Source of the DNA: Phlebopus portentosus
Taxonomy: Eukaryota > Basidiomycota > Agaricomycetes > Boletales > Boletinellaceae
Length of the DNA stretch: 64,000 bases
Direction: 5' to 3'
NCBI GenBank assembly: GCA_037892935.1
Contig: JAYXKI010000001.1
Location: 558,001 to 622,000 of the forward strand
The translations under genes were made by a program, and so were the position numbers. Of this stretch, positions 9,893 through 20,946 are shown piece after piece; position 1 is the first letter of the stretch, and each line of letters starts with the position of its first letter. Under the pieces are notes generated by a model. The model was not told where the DNA came from. It was given only the letters and a program-made list of their open reading frames with translations, and made no database searches.

Positions 9893-12167
9893 TAGACGCG
9901 TCCAAAACCGTCGCTTCTCATTGTACACGAAAGTGGAAAACGCCTCTCCAATCCGTTGAACTAACTACCGGTATGAAGTGCAGTACTCTTTTTTCACGCC
10001 GCATTTGGATGATGCTATGAAGATTCATTACCATACGGACTTTCTTTATCGCACATACGATGCATGTTTCATTGGCCATGGTTCACTCACGCACGGCCTT
10101 TAGATGGACAGATTCTGCAAGTGTTTCCACATCCCCGCGATCTTCGCCTTTGATAAATGATTCGTTGTTCGAAGTGCATAGACAGACTTCCATACCTGTT
10201 CCCGAGACGCGCTCACAAAATTTCTGGCTAGCTATTACGTTTTTCAATCAACCATTGGAACAGATATTAGTGACGACTTCTCGCTTTTTTCGTACCGTCT
10301 GACTCATCCGTATGTCCTTTTTGCAGATGTTTTCGATAGGCACATAAGAGAAGAAGATCCGGCTCTGCCGTTGGGCGCCTGTTTATTCCCTCATTTTTTA
10401 GTGTGCCCGCACCACCTAAACTTATCGATCATTTATACTTCAGAAACTTCAGAAAGTAACTAGCATCCACCAGAAGTACCCATCCTCGCAAGTTTGAAAC
10501 AGTCAGTGGTAACATCGTTCTCCCGTGCGATTACCACCAAAGAATTCGAAGTAAGTATAGCACGAATAGTCAAGTAAAGATATAATTAACGTAGCATGGA
10601 AGATGCATACATGGCTCGGAAGTACATTTTGTTTAGATTCGAAAAAAGTCAATTGCTCTGCTGGCTAAAATGATATCCTGAGGAGGTCAGAGATATTGCC
10701 GATAGCTTGTTCGGTGCTCGATTGTAAGACTCGCTTATTTCCTTCTACCACCGCCCTGCGACAACATCAAGATCTGTACCATACGGATACTTGCATAAAG
10801 CGTTAGCACGCGTCTGTGAAATAAATGAGTAAACCCTTACAAAATGTTGATGAAGTCAAGTTCTAAAGCGATAGACTCTCTAACAGGATCGCGGGGTACC
10901 AAGCCAGCTTCAGCCGCTCGTGCGTGCGCCAGAATCTTTTGAGTGCTAAAAACAAGGTAAACACACATTATGGTAAACCACCTTTGGAATAAGAGTTGCT
11001 TACTCAAAGAGTACGAAACCGCTAAATACTGCCAAACCACCGTATAGTGAGACCGCCTCGGCTACTGCCAAACCACGCACACCAAGCGGAAGAGCCAGAG
11101 GAGCAAGCGAGGACAGTGCAACAACCGTAAGACCAGCGAGAAGCGGTCCACCCATGTAAAGGTACGTCTCATTCCTAGAGCCAAAAGGATGTTAGGAACA
11201 GCTCAGAATATTTGGCTGGGTTAAGTCTCACTTAGCTGTCGCACCGACATAAGCCAAAGAGCCGATTACGCCGGCGGTGTACAAAGCAGCCCGTGAAAGA
11301 ATAGCAGGGTTAAAGAAGAACAGAGGACTAAGTGTCGCAGCTTGGCAAACGTTGAATCCCTGCAAGAAACTCTCAGAATTGAATGTTTTCCCATGACACC
11401 CTGTTTACTTACGATCCATAATGTGTGCTTCAAAAGAGTATTTTCTGGTGGTGTGTAGAACACGCCTAAAATAGTTCCGATACCACCACTAAAGTGGAAC
11501 GTTAATCACAACGGTCGTCAGATAATCGATGGGAACGCTTGACGTACACTAAGCTCAATCCCAATACGGCCCCTTCAAAACGATAAAGTGTCACTCTTCA
11601 CACCACGAGTAGGAGAAAAGAGCTACTCACAAGGATTTGCAGCCATAACCCGGACAGCAAAACCGTTCTTGAACATCAGACGTGCAGTTGCAGCAACAAT
11701 TGCAAGTCCACCACCCATATACCGGAAGCTTTCATTTAGGTACGATCTTTCAGCTGTAGACAAAGCCTCCCGAGTCTCCCTATTTAGAATGGCATTTGTT
11801 CCAACAGCAGCCCCAAGGACAACAGCCTAGAAAATAATAATAATTAGAAAAAATTCGTCTAAATTGAGGTAAACAGCCGTCACGTACAGCTGCAACACCC
11901 AAACGCTTCCAAGACTCGCTTTTCGATGCAGGAGTAACAACGTCTGCGTCAGTCGTAATTGTACGTCTTAATGCCATGAGAACAGGTGATCCAGCAACAA
12001 ACGCAGCCTTATTCTTCGGCACGGCCTTAATGGAACTTGCAAGTAAACCTGTACGGAAGAATGCATTTTTGTTCGCCGATGCTCTCGTGTGCAAGGCATT
12101 CATCCGAAATGTCACTGTCGTGACGAGAGGTCTTGGACGAAAAGCAGCAGAAAGCAGCCGTGTCTGC
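9893..12167. repeat. segmental duplication, copy B
   Basis: Direct duplicate of 5453-7661, beginning only 24 bp after the stop codon of the nucleotidyltransferase gene. It includes the intact GHITM-like gene except its first bases, plus about 0.94 kb of 3' flank (9893-10836). The flank contains no convincing gene, although short plus-strand frames in both copies share peptide stretches such as LYRTYDACFIGHGS that are broken by stops. Confidence 0.9.
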
Positions 12168-12172
12168 AACAT
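10837..12172 (-). CDS. GHITM/TMBIM5-like mitochondrial Bax-inhibitor-1 family protein
   Basis: Intact copy of the duplicated gene. The ATG at 12172 gives MLQTRLLSAAFRPRPLV and ALRRTITTDAD, a basic N-terminus typical of mitochondrial import. Six introns can be removed cleanly. The first, starting GTACGT at about 11895, lies between GVAA and AVVLGAAVG. Then follow RYMGGGLAIVAAT, NPWAVLGLSLVSGGIGTILG, YTPPENTLLKHTLW, SPLFFFNPAILSRAALYTAG, MGGPLLAGLTVVALSSLAPL, VSLYGGLAVFSGFVLFDTQK and DPVRESIALELDFINIL. At least seven hydrophobic segments and the FDTQKI block place it in the Bax-inhibitor-1 superfamily, closest to GHITM/MICS1 of the mitochondrial inner membrane, where animal homologues act in cristae structure and cation exchange. 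The yeast-type role is inferred only. A broken copy lies at 6351-7661. Confidence 0.85.
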
Positions 12173-12459
12173 GATGAGGCACCTGTAGTGGTAGTGGTAG
12201 TTCAAAGGCAAAGTGCGAAGGAGGATCACATCCGTCCTTTTATAGTAGTATGTGCCGATCGATGCGCCGTCGGCGTACGTGCGACCGAGACTCGGCCTGA
12301 CTCGGCATGTCCAGAGTCTTCCATGACTGATCCACGTCATACCCATACTGGACATTATACAAACTATTAATATTGTGCGCGTAAGATTACAACATGCCGT
12401 ATAGCGCTACAGCGTTCATATTATGATATCCACATTCATAAGTTAACGAGTGGAAATTA

Positions 12460-14792
12460 TCATTTGACCTCCGTTAATGCTGGTATCCGGGTGACGTCAA
12501 TGATAGCAACGGAACCCGTCTCCAAGCACAGAACCATTCGATTCAGCTTGCCCGTTTGTTGCCAGTTAACCTCATAAATACCAGTCTTTTCCGAGCCGCC
12601 ATACCACGACCAGACTTGCTTACCCGACTAATCGACGAGACTGATTAACTTGTGCTTGCTTCAGAGAAAATTGAGCGCACCTCGACGTTGTAAACGTATA
12701 GCCATCCATCACCACTCCCGGTTGCAAGGAACTTGCCGTCAGGGCTGAAGGTGAGCGAATACGCTGCTCGTTTGTGGTCGTGTATCATATGTAAGCACTC
12801 TCCAGTAGTAGCATTCCAAAGATACGCCGATCCGTCAAATGCCGCTCTGCATTCGGGAATAGCCTGAGACTCTTAGCAAAATCGGTAGAGAAGAAACAAC
12901 ATACGTAGCTATGATTTCGGGTGAGCCTTCTGGCCGACTGGGACACCAGTTAATGCTCGCTATCGAATCAGAATGGCCTTCCAAGACCATAGCACTGATG
13001 TTTTCACATTGAGGATCATCCAAGTATCGAGCGATCTCCCATATTCGAACAGTTTTGTCGTCTGAGCACGAGGCAAGGCGTGTTTTCGATGGATTAAATC
13101 TGATTGAATTGACCTCATTCTCGTGTCCCCTATGATAATCATGTAGTCCAGCACGCACGACTATAAAAGTAGACGTACTGTAGTGTCAGCAACGGATTTT
13201 GATCTCCTATTCGCATGACCTTAATCACTTTATCGGCTCCGCACGTCGCGAAGACTTCTTCATCAAACCACACGGCATCCAAACAGCACTCTACAGAACA
13301 CGTTGAATAACGTCGCGTCCAAACTTAAAATGTTTGCTTACCGTCATGACATCGAAATTGCATATGTAGTTTCTTTCCTTTGACATCCCAAACACACGCC
13401 GTGCCATCTAAACTGCAGCTTAGGAGCCACTTCCCGGATGAAGAAAATCTAGCGCTGAATATTGGCCCCTTCTCACAAATCATCCAGCAAAGGTGAATCT
13501 AACGTCAGCATAAGAAAATGCTCGATACACACCTGGTGTTGCGGATGTGACATATAAAACTCTCCTGTCCTCGTCCATATCCGTAGAATGGAATCGAAAG
13601 AACCGGTGGCCAGAAGGGAACCATCGGCACTCCAGTCCACAGAAGTTACATCCTTCTGTTCTGTATCTGGCATATGCCGAAGGACTATGGGGGGTTTCTC
13701 TGGGGGTCCGGCAAATTGATAAGGATCGTCTGGTGGATCAGGGAGCTCCCAGATCCGCGCGGTGGCATCCTTGGCACTAAATTTGTTAAAAGCGGTGAAG
13801 ATTAAAAGGAAAAATATTCTTCTTTTAGAGAAAGACTTATTCGTACCCCGTCGCAAGGATTCCAGGATAAGCAGGATTCCAGGCAGATACAAAAACCTTA
13901 CAATACTGTCAGACCACCGGCTTTGATAGCAAATGAACTGGCTCACTTCTGATGAGTGCCCTGTGAGCATCACAATTGCTTTCGAGGGAGTTCTGATATA
14001 TCCTGGACCCCCTTCTAATAGAGTTTTTGATTTGCTCCTTGGCCTAGCAGCATTGAATTGTACGGCTGATGGTGCGATAGACATTGGAGATGCGTCACGT
14101 TCGGAGCTTATACGTTCTTCCACTGCGCTCGCCGGAGCTAAGAATGCAAGTATTTTCGAATTCGAGTTGTTGTTAGGGAATCGGACGCATTCGAAGTATA
14201 AATATCGTGGATCACGAACGGAACGTACAATTTCGAGACGGACCTGTATTCGTATCCATCACCGATTCAGGTTCCAAACTTCTTTTGACTCTCCTGCTCT
14301 GTATATCTCCCTCCGCAGGTATACTTGCTTTGCGTTTCAAAGGCGGTTCCACAACCCCATTGCTCACTGAAAGCTTCCCAACCTTGTCCGCAGCCCCGCT
14401 CACAGCATCGTCCATCAGATCCACCGCACATTCATGGCGCTTTAGAAGAGAGAACGGCGCTTTGCAATCCGTAATTAGTCCGTCGCCTTTGCAGTGTGTT
14501 TCGACCTCTGTGTATAGAAGTGCCTTCGTGAGTAACTCGACTAGCTCTCCACGCGGAATGTATTCATTGAAGTGCTTGGATTGCTCGAGGCGACCCTCTA
14601 CTCGCAGCGCAAAAGCCGTATGGAGGAACCCTAATTTTTTTTTTGATAATACGACGACGAATCCAGTGAAAAAGCACGTCAGAGAAACAATGAACAGTTG
14701 GGTCACAGGAGTAGTTGTGTACCTGAATCCTGAAGATACGCGTAAATGATTTGATTCACTTCATCTGCCGTTATCTGAATGAGAGGAGCCAT
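12460..14792 (-). CDS. TBL1/Sif2-like LisH-WD40 corepressor subunit
   Basis: The ATG at 14792 opens MAPLIQITADEVNQIIYAYL and, after a roughly 110-nt intron, DSGFLHTAFALRVEG: a LisH motif and the region after it as in TBL1/TBLR1 and yeast Sif2. A low-complexity linker with PLKRKA and SRRVKRS, possibly a nuclear localisation signal, precedes WD40 blades. Blade sequences include GSKDATARIWELPD, DVTSVDWSADGSLLATGSFD, FSSSGKWLLSCSLDGTACVW, CGADKVIKVMRI, FNPSKTRLASCSDDKTVRIW, INWCPSRPEGSPEI, ASFDGSAYLWNATTGECLHM and FSPDGKFLATGSGDGWLYV. The protein ends CLETGSVAIIDVTRI and TEVK, with the stop at 12460-12462. TBL1-type proteins scaffold histone deacetylase complexes (SMRT/NCoR, Set3C). A DCAF11-like WD40 gene follows upstream on the same strand, but the two are not duplicates: their N-termini and blade sequences differ. 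Confidence 0.85.
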
Positions 14793-15276
14793 GTCTCCTC
14801 CTCTCGTCAAATCCAATCCAAACAGAAACGGAGCTCAGGAAAATCTGGAAGAATGTAGAGAGTAAGGGGAACGGAATCAAGTTTTGGTTCGTACGAACAA
14901 GGTGTGGCGGGTATACCATGTTAGGAAACCGGTGTTCGGAGTTTGAATTACGTATCACCCCAGAAATGAACTCTAATTTAGATTTTGATCTGCCAGTACC
15001 TCCGAATCCGATCTTCGTGACGCAGGTAAATCAGACTTCTGCGAAAGTTGTATTTCGGCTTCTAAGACTGGAGGGAACTAGAAGACTTGTGGCTATGTTG
15101 TTTTTCAAGATTTTCTTTGCATTCTTTGGAACGACTAGAGCGGCTAGAACTACAGGACACAATAGGTACGTGTATCAAGCTACTGTACATCTGATGGTGC
15201 AAGCGCTATTCGTTTTACATGGTCAGAAACTGCAACTATGGATAGCAAGATGAGGTAAGGAAAAGTTGGGATTCTA
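14793..15276. other. intergenic, no gene seen
   Basis: This lies between the 5' end of the TBL1-like gene and the stop of the DCAF11-like gene. One open frame (14918-15253, plus strand) has no recognisable motif and I do not support it as a gene. Confidence 0.45.
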
Positions 15277-18030
15277 TCACTCGTCTTCTGTGAAATACTC
15301 GTTATCATCGTCATCGTCATCAAAGTGATACGCTCCGGGAAGGACAGACGAGAGTCGCATTGACCGTCTCAGTGGCACGCTTCGCCCTGAAATCCTTTCT
15401 GCCTCTTCAGCAACGCGTTTCTCCTCCCAGTCCTCTAAACTTCCTCCCATCTTGTTCAAGCCTTTCCATTCGTGTCGTGCCACAGAACTTGTCCCATGAA
15501 CTCCCCAAGCTGCGCTCAACATTACTGGCTCTCGAGTGTGCCAGCTGACATCCCGAACGCAAGAGCCGTTACTCGGACGTCCAAGTGATGGAACATCTGG
15601 ACCTGAAGGGTCGAAACTCATTGGGAGAGTTTCTGAACGATCCAGAACTTGTACAAGACGACCGTCCAATGACCAGATCTATTTTGTTAACCTCAGACTA
15701 TCGTCCTCCTCGATAAGAACATGTAGCCACCAACATGTATTCTTCCATCTAGAGATCCGGAATAGATGTATCTGCTTCCTGTAGTCTCCGCTGGACTGAA
15801 GTGACATCTAATAAGGGTGCGCATGACCGTATGTCCCCTGTAAGTCATAACACTGCAATCTTTCGGGTGCGCTGGGAGTTTTTGGTGCCTATTGTCTGCG
15901 TAGCTGCTCAAGTACATCAATAAGAACTCATGCACTTTGAGTAATTGAAATTCGAACATACCGGTAATCGAAGTCTTTTAATCCATAATGTTTGTTGCTC
16001 ACAGCTCTGTATTCCGCATCGGAAGCCATCTTCCGCAAGTCCCATAACCGTATCGCTTGATCTTTACCATTGGAGATGACGTATCGACCGTCTCCTTTCG
16101 CTGAAACATTTGTGATACCTTCAGTGTGGCCAATGAGTACACCCGACGGACGCGGTGAGGATCCTAATGATCGTCGATCCCTGAAAGGGATAAGGGAGTA
16201 TTAAATTCACGTACAAATACGCTTCACTGAATTCTTACCAGACTTTAATGAAGGTATCATCGGAAGCGCTAATCAAGACATTGCTCCCTTGATCTGCCCA
16301 GCAACAACTATTAACATCATCCTGATGGGCTGAAATTTTCACCGTCCGCCTGTTTCCCAACAAGTCATACACTTCATGGAAAGTCAGCCAGAGGCTCTAA
16401 CACTGAGTAGGATGCGTACCGAAGATCTTTCCTCGCCCTCCTGCAATGACCTGATAGGAGTATAAGAGCAAGTAAATTACATAGATGCGAAACATGCCTC
16501 ATTTCCATCTGCGGAGAACCTGCAGCTCCAGATAACGGTTTCGTCCCCCCATCCCCAGCTAGATGACCTGCGGCCGGCATCGGCAAAGTTTATGGGCGTC
16601 TGGTGAGAGTCATATTCTAATGTCTTTACCATATACACAGTAGGACTCTAGAAACAAAACAGTCAATGTACACCGCCAATGTTGAAAAACGGAGGCAGAG
16701 AGCTTACCATAGACGAATAAATCAGTCTTAGAAACACAGGATAATTAGCATGAAAGAACAGAAATTTGAATAATGAAATGCTCACCTATCGTTATCAGGA
16801 CTAAGGTGCGAATCCGTGATTGTCCAACCCTCTGGTATTCCCTGGATACTCTTATGTACCTTCATTGTGGTCTTGTGGTTCATGTGGGAATCGTAGTACA
16901 CATGTCCTTGATATGTATCCGGTTCCCGAGGGGCCGTAGTATCATATATATGCAGGTTAAAATCTGTCATGTGCATTAGTAACGAAAGCATATGCGCGCT
17001 AAGAACAACCTACCCTTGCAGCAAACGTAGTAGAATGAGGAATCTTATAAATTCGTGTCAGCCTCGACACTCGGACCGGCTTGCAAACAGCGTTGATAAG
17101 TACCTGCGCTGTACTGTCCGCAATATACACTTGAAGGATAAGACGCCACTTCGGCGCCGGCAGAGTTTGGCACCATAAACTGTACAAATTGCGTCTGATA
17201 AGCAAGCGATCTATGATCATGGAATTGCTAGTGCTGAGAAATACCTCGCACAGATCCTGTTTTGGCATAGGATGAATGCTCCTTGACCTTTCCCTCAATA
17301 TGCGCGAGAAGCTGCGATTTCCATCTAGTTGCATATACGCTCTTCTTCCCATGCGACCGAATTCACCGCCCTTGAGTAGTGCAACTCCTGCAGGCTGGGG
17401 TTCCGAATGTGGTTTCTTCCACCATGTTTGCACCCATTTTCTCCGCTCAGCCGCGTTACTGGGACCGGTGTCTCCTTCCGTAGCAGAACTCTGATCTGAT
17501 GCATCAGACCTACTTCTTATGTTAACTGTTCGCCCTATTCCGGTATTTGGCGTTGCCCGTGTTCGTAAGAGCTCGAGGACATGGTTGAAAGCATTAGTAG
17601 CAGCACCATCGGAATCAATGCCGGCAGAAGATGCATCCGCTTGCGCCGTGATGATATCTGGTGCAGCCTCTTAAGTCGAACTCTACTCGCGGTGACAATA
17701 CGTTTTCTTACTCTGTAAAAGTGCCCCGAACCGGCCAGAAGTACTCTGTGATGCATCAAAGTATATCGTGTCCAGACCATCAGGTTCATCGACCCCATCA
17801 TCAATGAATTCACCGTCATTAGCTTCCGGGTAAAATTCGTCGTCTTCGTCGTCGTCCTGTTCCTCGTCTACGTAGTCTTCGTCATCCGTATCGTCGTATA
17901 CTTGAATGCCGTAGATTATTTCGTGATTTCCACCGTCCTCATCGCCGACGTAAGCATCCATGCCTTCATAGGCGGCACTTCCGTCATCGACATCATAAAC
18001 ATCCTCACGGACATCCTCATTGCTCGCCAT
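15277..18030 (-). CDS. DCAF11: DCAF11/LEC14B-like WD40 substrate receptor for CUL4-DDB1
   Basis: The ATG at 18030 begins MASNEDVREDVYDVDDG, followed by a long acidic stretch. Splicing by eye gives KAAPDIITAQADASSAG, ERRKWVQTWWKKP, NRSFSRILRERSRSIHP, KQDLCETQFVQFMVPN, VASYPSSVYCGQYSAD, SSFYYVCCKDFNLHIYDTTA (a roughly 30-nt exon supplies part of this), KVHKSIQGIPEGWTITDSHL, SPDNDRLIYSSM and CRFSADGNEVIAGGRGKIF. Later come SASDDTFIKVW and NGKDQAIRLWDL-like blades, then RTLIRCHFSPAETTGSRYIY, SGSLDGRIHVWSLDGRLVQV and a basic and acidic tail ending EYFTEDE. This order matches DCAF11/WDR23 and plant LEC14B, substrate receptors of CUL4-DDB1 ubiquitin ligases. About ten introns, all removable. Its start is only about 90 bp from a divergent gene at 18122. 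Confidence 0.88.
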
Positions 18031-18121
18031 AATTAACCGAAGGTGAGCTGTCGGTGATGAGAAAGCGGAAACAAGTTAAGACCACCAGGCATATGAGTGC
18101 TATTGCTTATAATTAAATACT
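18031..18121. promoter_or_regulatory. very short divergent promoter region
   Basis: Only 91 bp separate the ATG of the DCAF11-like gene (minus) from the first ATG of the ricin-B-like gene (plus); 184 bp if the latter starts at the second Met at 18215. The two genes must share promoter sequence. No clear TATA element. Confidence 0.5.
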
Positions 18122-19211
18122 ATGCCGCTCTGCCGAAAGGAATCCCTTCCTATCCAGGATAGATCGACGTTCAATGAATATACAAAGCAAAGCGTTGGTT
18201 ATACGACAACCACCATGTCCTCCACCACCCAGACGGCCCTTGATTCACAGAATCCACCTCCTTACTCTCCTCCGCTGTCCCTAGCTGCAGCAGAATCGAA
18301 TTTTGGCTTTCCTTCTGGATACTTCGTTATAAGATCATTGGCGACAGGTAGAGTCCTGGACGTCGAGCACGATAGTCTTGACGATGGGGCAGAAATCATC
18401 TTATGGCCAGAGAAGGAGTCTCTTCTTGTTGATGGTAAGTGAATTGCGACGTTTGTGTAGCTGGTTGTAATCTGCGCATCTTTATATTAGGGCTTAGGAA
18501 ACCGGAGGCAGACAACCAAGTAAGGAGCTTGTATTTTGCCAAATCATGCCAAGAAACTCAACTGAGCAGGTATTTTTCGTTGATATGTCTGGTGCTCTGT
18601 GCTCGAGACTTAGTGGTCATGCCGTTGACATTGAAGGTATCGCCGATGTCTCGATCAGTTAGACAAACTGGCTGATTCTTGCAACAGACGGGAAGCTAGT
18701 ACAGAGACATAGACGCCCAGTCTCCTATCCTTATCCGAATGCCTTCTCCCACCCTCTTCCGCAGTTTTGGTACTCCGCTACTTCAAAGCGGATTTTCGTT
18801 CGACATCAATGCGATCCGTCATTTCCGGATCCAAGTGTTTCCTCGAATGCTTGGCGTCAGAGGTCATACATCCTGTCTTCTGTTCCCATGCGCAAACCCC
18901 GTTCCTTCCTGGAGAACGCATCCGATGCGTTGAATTCTGTGATCACCAATCCCCTCACATCAATTTTTGGTGCTACCTCACAAGCAACGGTCCGGGAAGT
19001 GCATGATAGCGATATTGACCTCCGAGAACACGAGGTCCTCGAAGAGGATAGAGGAGAGGGAGAAGAGGCCGACGATTCTCCTGAGCCGCTGCGGAAAGTC
19101 GCAGTGGTGGCACTTCCAGATCAGGAGGAAAATCTGACGCTGGCAACTGTACGTAGAAGATCCTGGGAGGCTTTACCTCTTAGAAGGGCACGGGCAGTTT
19201 ACTCTAGATGA
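18122..19211 (+). CDS. ricin-B/CBM13-like domain protein, fungal conserved
   Basis: Four exons. Exon 1 gives SGYFVIRSLATGRVLDVEHD and GAEIILWPEKES, the look of a ricin-B (beta-trefoil) repeat. A roughly 27-nt exon, LRKPEADNQ, then leads to VFFVDMSGALCSRLSGHAVD (a second trefoil-like strand set) and DGKLVQRHRRPVSYPYPNAF, SHPLPQFWYS, SYILSSVPMRKPRSFLENAS. The C-terminal part is acidic (EEDRGEGEEADDSPEP) and ends RRRSWEALPLRRARAVYSR. No signal peptide, so it is probably intracellular. The family is widespread in Agaricomycetes as an uncharacterised protein. Sugar binding is only suggested by the fold. The start may be the ATG at 18122 or the one at 18215 (MSSTTQTALD); the second fits the conserved region better. 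Its 3' end converges on the next gene. Confidence 0.75.
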
Positions 19212-19289
19212 TGCTGGAGCGCATCTGAAGTCTCCGAAGCTGGTCATTCTCTACGACACCTACCGAACCAGATAATTCGTGTAAAAAAA

Positions 19290-20533
19290 CTACATACGAG
19301 TATTGCGCAATAATCCACCGACGGCGGAGGCTTTCAACCATTCCTCGTCCCCTCTAATGCCTCCTAGCACATATTCAATACCTTCTATAAAGACCTTCCT
19401 CGTCGTTTTCTTCGAACCCCAATTCAGTATATTCGGTGTCACTGCGATCATATGAGCGCCGACATGCGAGGCGGCCCCTTTTATGAATTTCTCGTCAATC
19501 CGCACACCTTTATTATACGCTTCCGCATACGTACGGAGCGTGGAGTCGATACTGACAGTCGCTTCGGGATGGAAACGCTTTAAAGTATGCATCTCTGCTA
19601 CAAACTGCGCGAAGTCGATGAAGGCAGTCCCAGGTTTTGCAAGCTCCCAGTCGACCACGAACACACGTTCGATCACTCCGTTGTCCGTAGACCGAACGAT
19701 CACATTGCCAGTCCAGAAGTCACCCATGGTGAATGGCTTCTGTGCCTCGTATATCTTCTTTATGGTTGCATCAGCCAGTGCGCTAATCTCCTCGATCTCT
19801 GCTTCTGACGGTGCTTCTACTCCAGCGAGTGGTGGCTCGATCAGTCCAGTATTTTGGGTCGAACGTTTCAACGTATCTAGGAGTTGACCATACGTGATCC
19901 ACGACGTAATACGCCTCCCATCGTCATTCTTCCTCACGGCGTCTGGGAGCTCACTTTCGGCAGACCCACGAACATGCAGCGCAGCAAGGAAACGACCCAA
20001 AGCGGTACCTAGCTCGCGTGAAGCTGATTCACTAAGTGGAGATTCGCGAAGAAGATCTTTGAGATTCCGGGAATTCGGTCCTGCGTCTTCCATTATTAAC
20101 ACATGAGCGATCGTGTCATGGTAGTATACTGCCGGTACGGTCGCGAGGGAATCGGCGGGGAGGAATGCGCGTACGTGCTTCAAAGCTGCTACTTCGATGT
20201 CCTATCACCAAGCAGGTATAATATTTTCACTGTTGATCACACCAAAAATGTAATTCCGTTATCTTACCTGCCGCCTGACGTCAAGTGCAAATTCTTTGTT
20301 TGTCGCCACCCAGCTCTTCGCATGTTTTAGAATGACTGTCTGTGCACCACTAGCATTCGCAAGCGGATTTACGAGATGCAAGCGGAAAATAAAGTTCGCA
20401 GTTCCACCGGAGAGTGCCTCTGCGTGCGTGCTAGCGAAAGGTGTGTCTGCCAGGTATGCGATCGCATCCTCCGCACGAGAAAGGTCGAGTTCAGGTCGAA
20501 ATTCAGAAGTAGGAATAGAGATAGACGCCATTA
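19290..20533 (-). CDS. APH-fold phosphotransferase (aminoglycoside/choline/MTR kinase-like)
   Basis: The ATG at 20533 gives MASISIPTSEFRPELDLSRA and AEALSGGTANFIFRLHL, a glycine-rich nucleotide loop, then TVILKHAKSWVA with the ATP-binding Lys. A roughly 80-nt intron follows DVRRQ. Exon 2 continues DIEVAALKHVRAFLP, VLIMEDAGPNSRNLKDLL, LGRFLAALHVRG, the catalytic-loop equivalent FTMGDFWTGNVIV (D...N) and the metal-binding VFVVDWELAKPGTAFIDFAQ. The protein is about 390 residues and ends GGLLRNTRM. The fold is that of aminoglycoside phosphotransferase, choline kinase and methylthioribose kinase; in fungi such genes are many and mostly of unknown substrate. Methylthioribose is one possibility but no substrate-specific motif was seen. 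Confidence 0.8.
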
Positions 20534-20946
20534 TGAAGCGGGTGGTCCGTCCAGTTAGATTTCTCCTGAATATCACAATGTCTCCGTCTTTTAAATTTTC
20601 GGTATCGATGCTTGAGTCAGCTCCTGTTAGCTTGTCATTCCATCGGGACCGAAGATCCAGACCGTGGAAACATGTCATCTGAATCATCATTGGTCAAATG
20701 ATCAAAACCAGCATATTCCGGTTTATGTAAAGTTTAGTGTAGTCGTGCGTGGGGATACAATTTTGACACAATTGTTAACTTCCTGTCTTACTGCAATCTC
20801 GTCTGATGAGAAAACCATTGTAAAAATAGAAGACAACAGTCGACAACAAAAAAAAGGGAACACAGTGGTTGGCAGCAATAGAAGCGAAGCATCTCCGAAT
20901 GTTCCTTAATAGAAATAAGTAAATCCTGTCGCACAGACGAGTGCAA

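Noticed and set aside
12460..18030. The two neighbouring WD40 genes as another tandem duplicate
   Set aside because: N-terminal regions (LisH versus acidic DCAF11 type) and blade sequences belong to different families, so they are neighbours and not recent copies.
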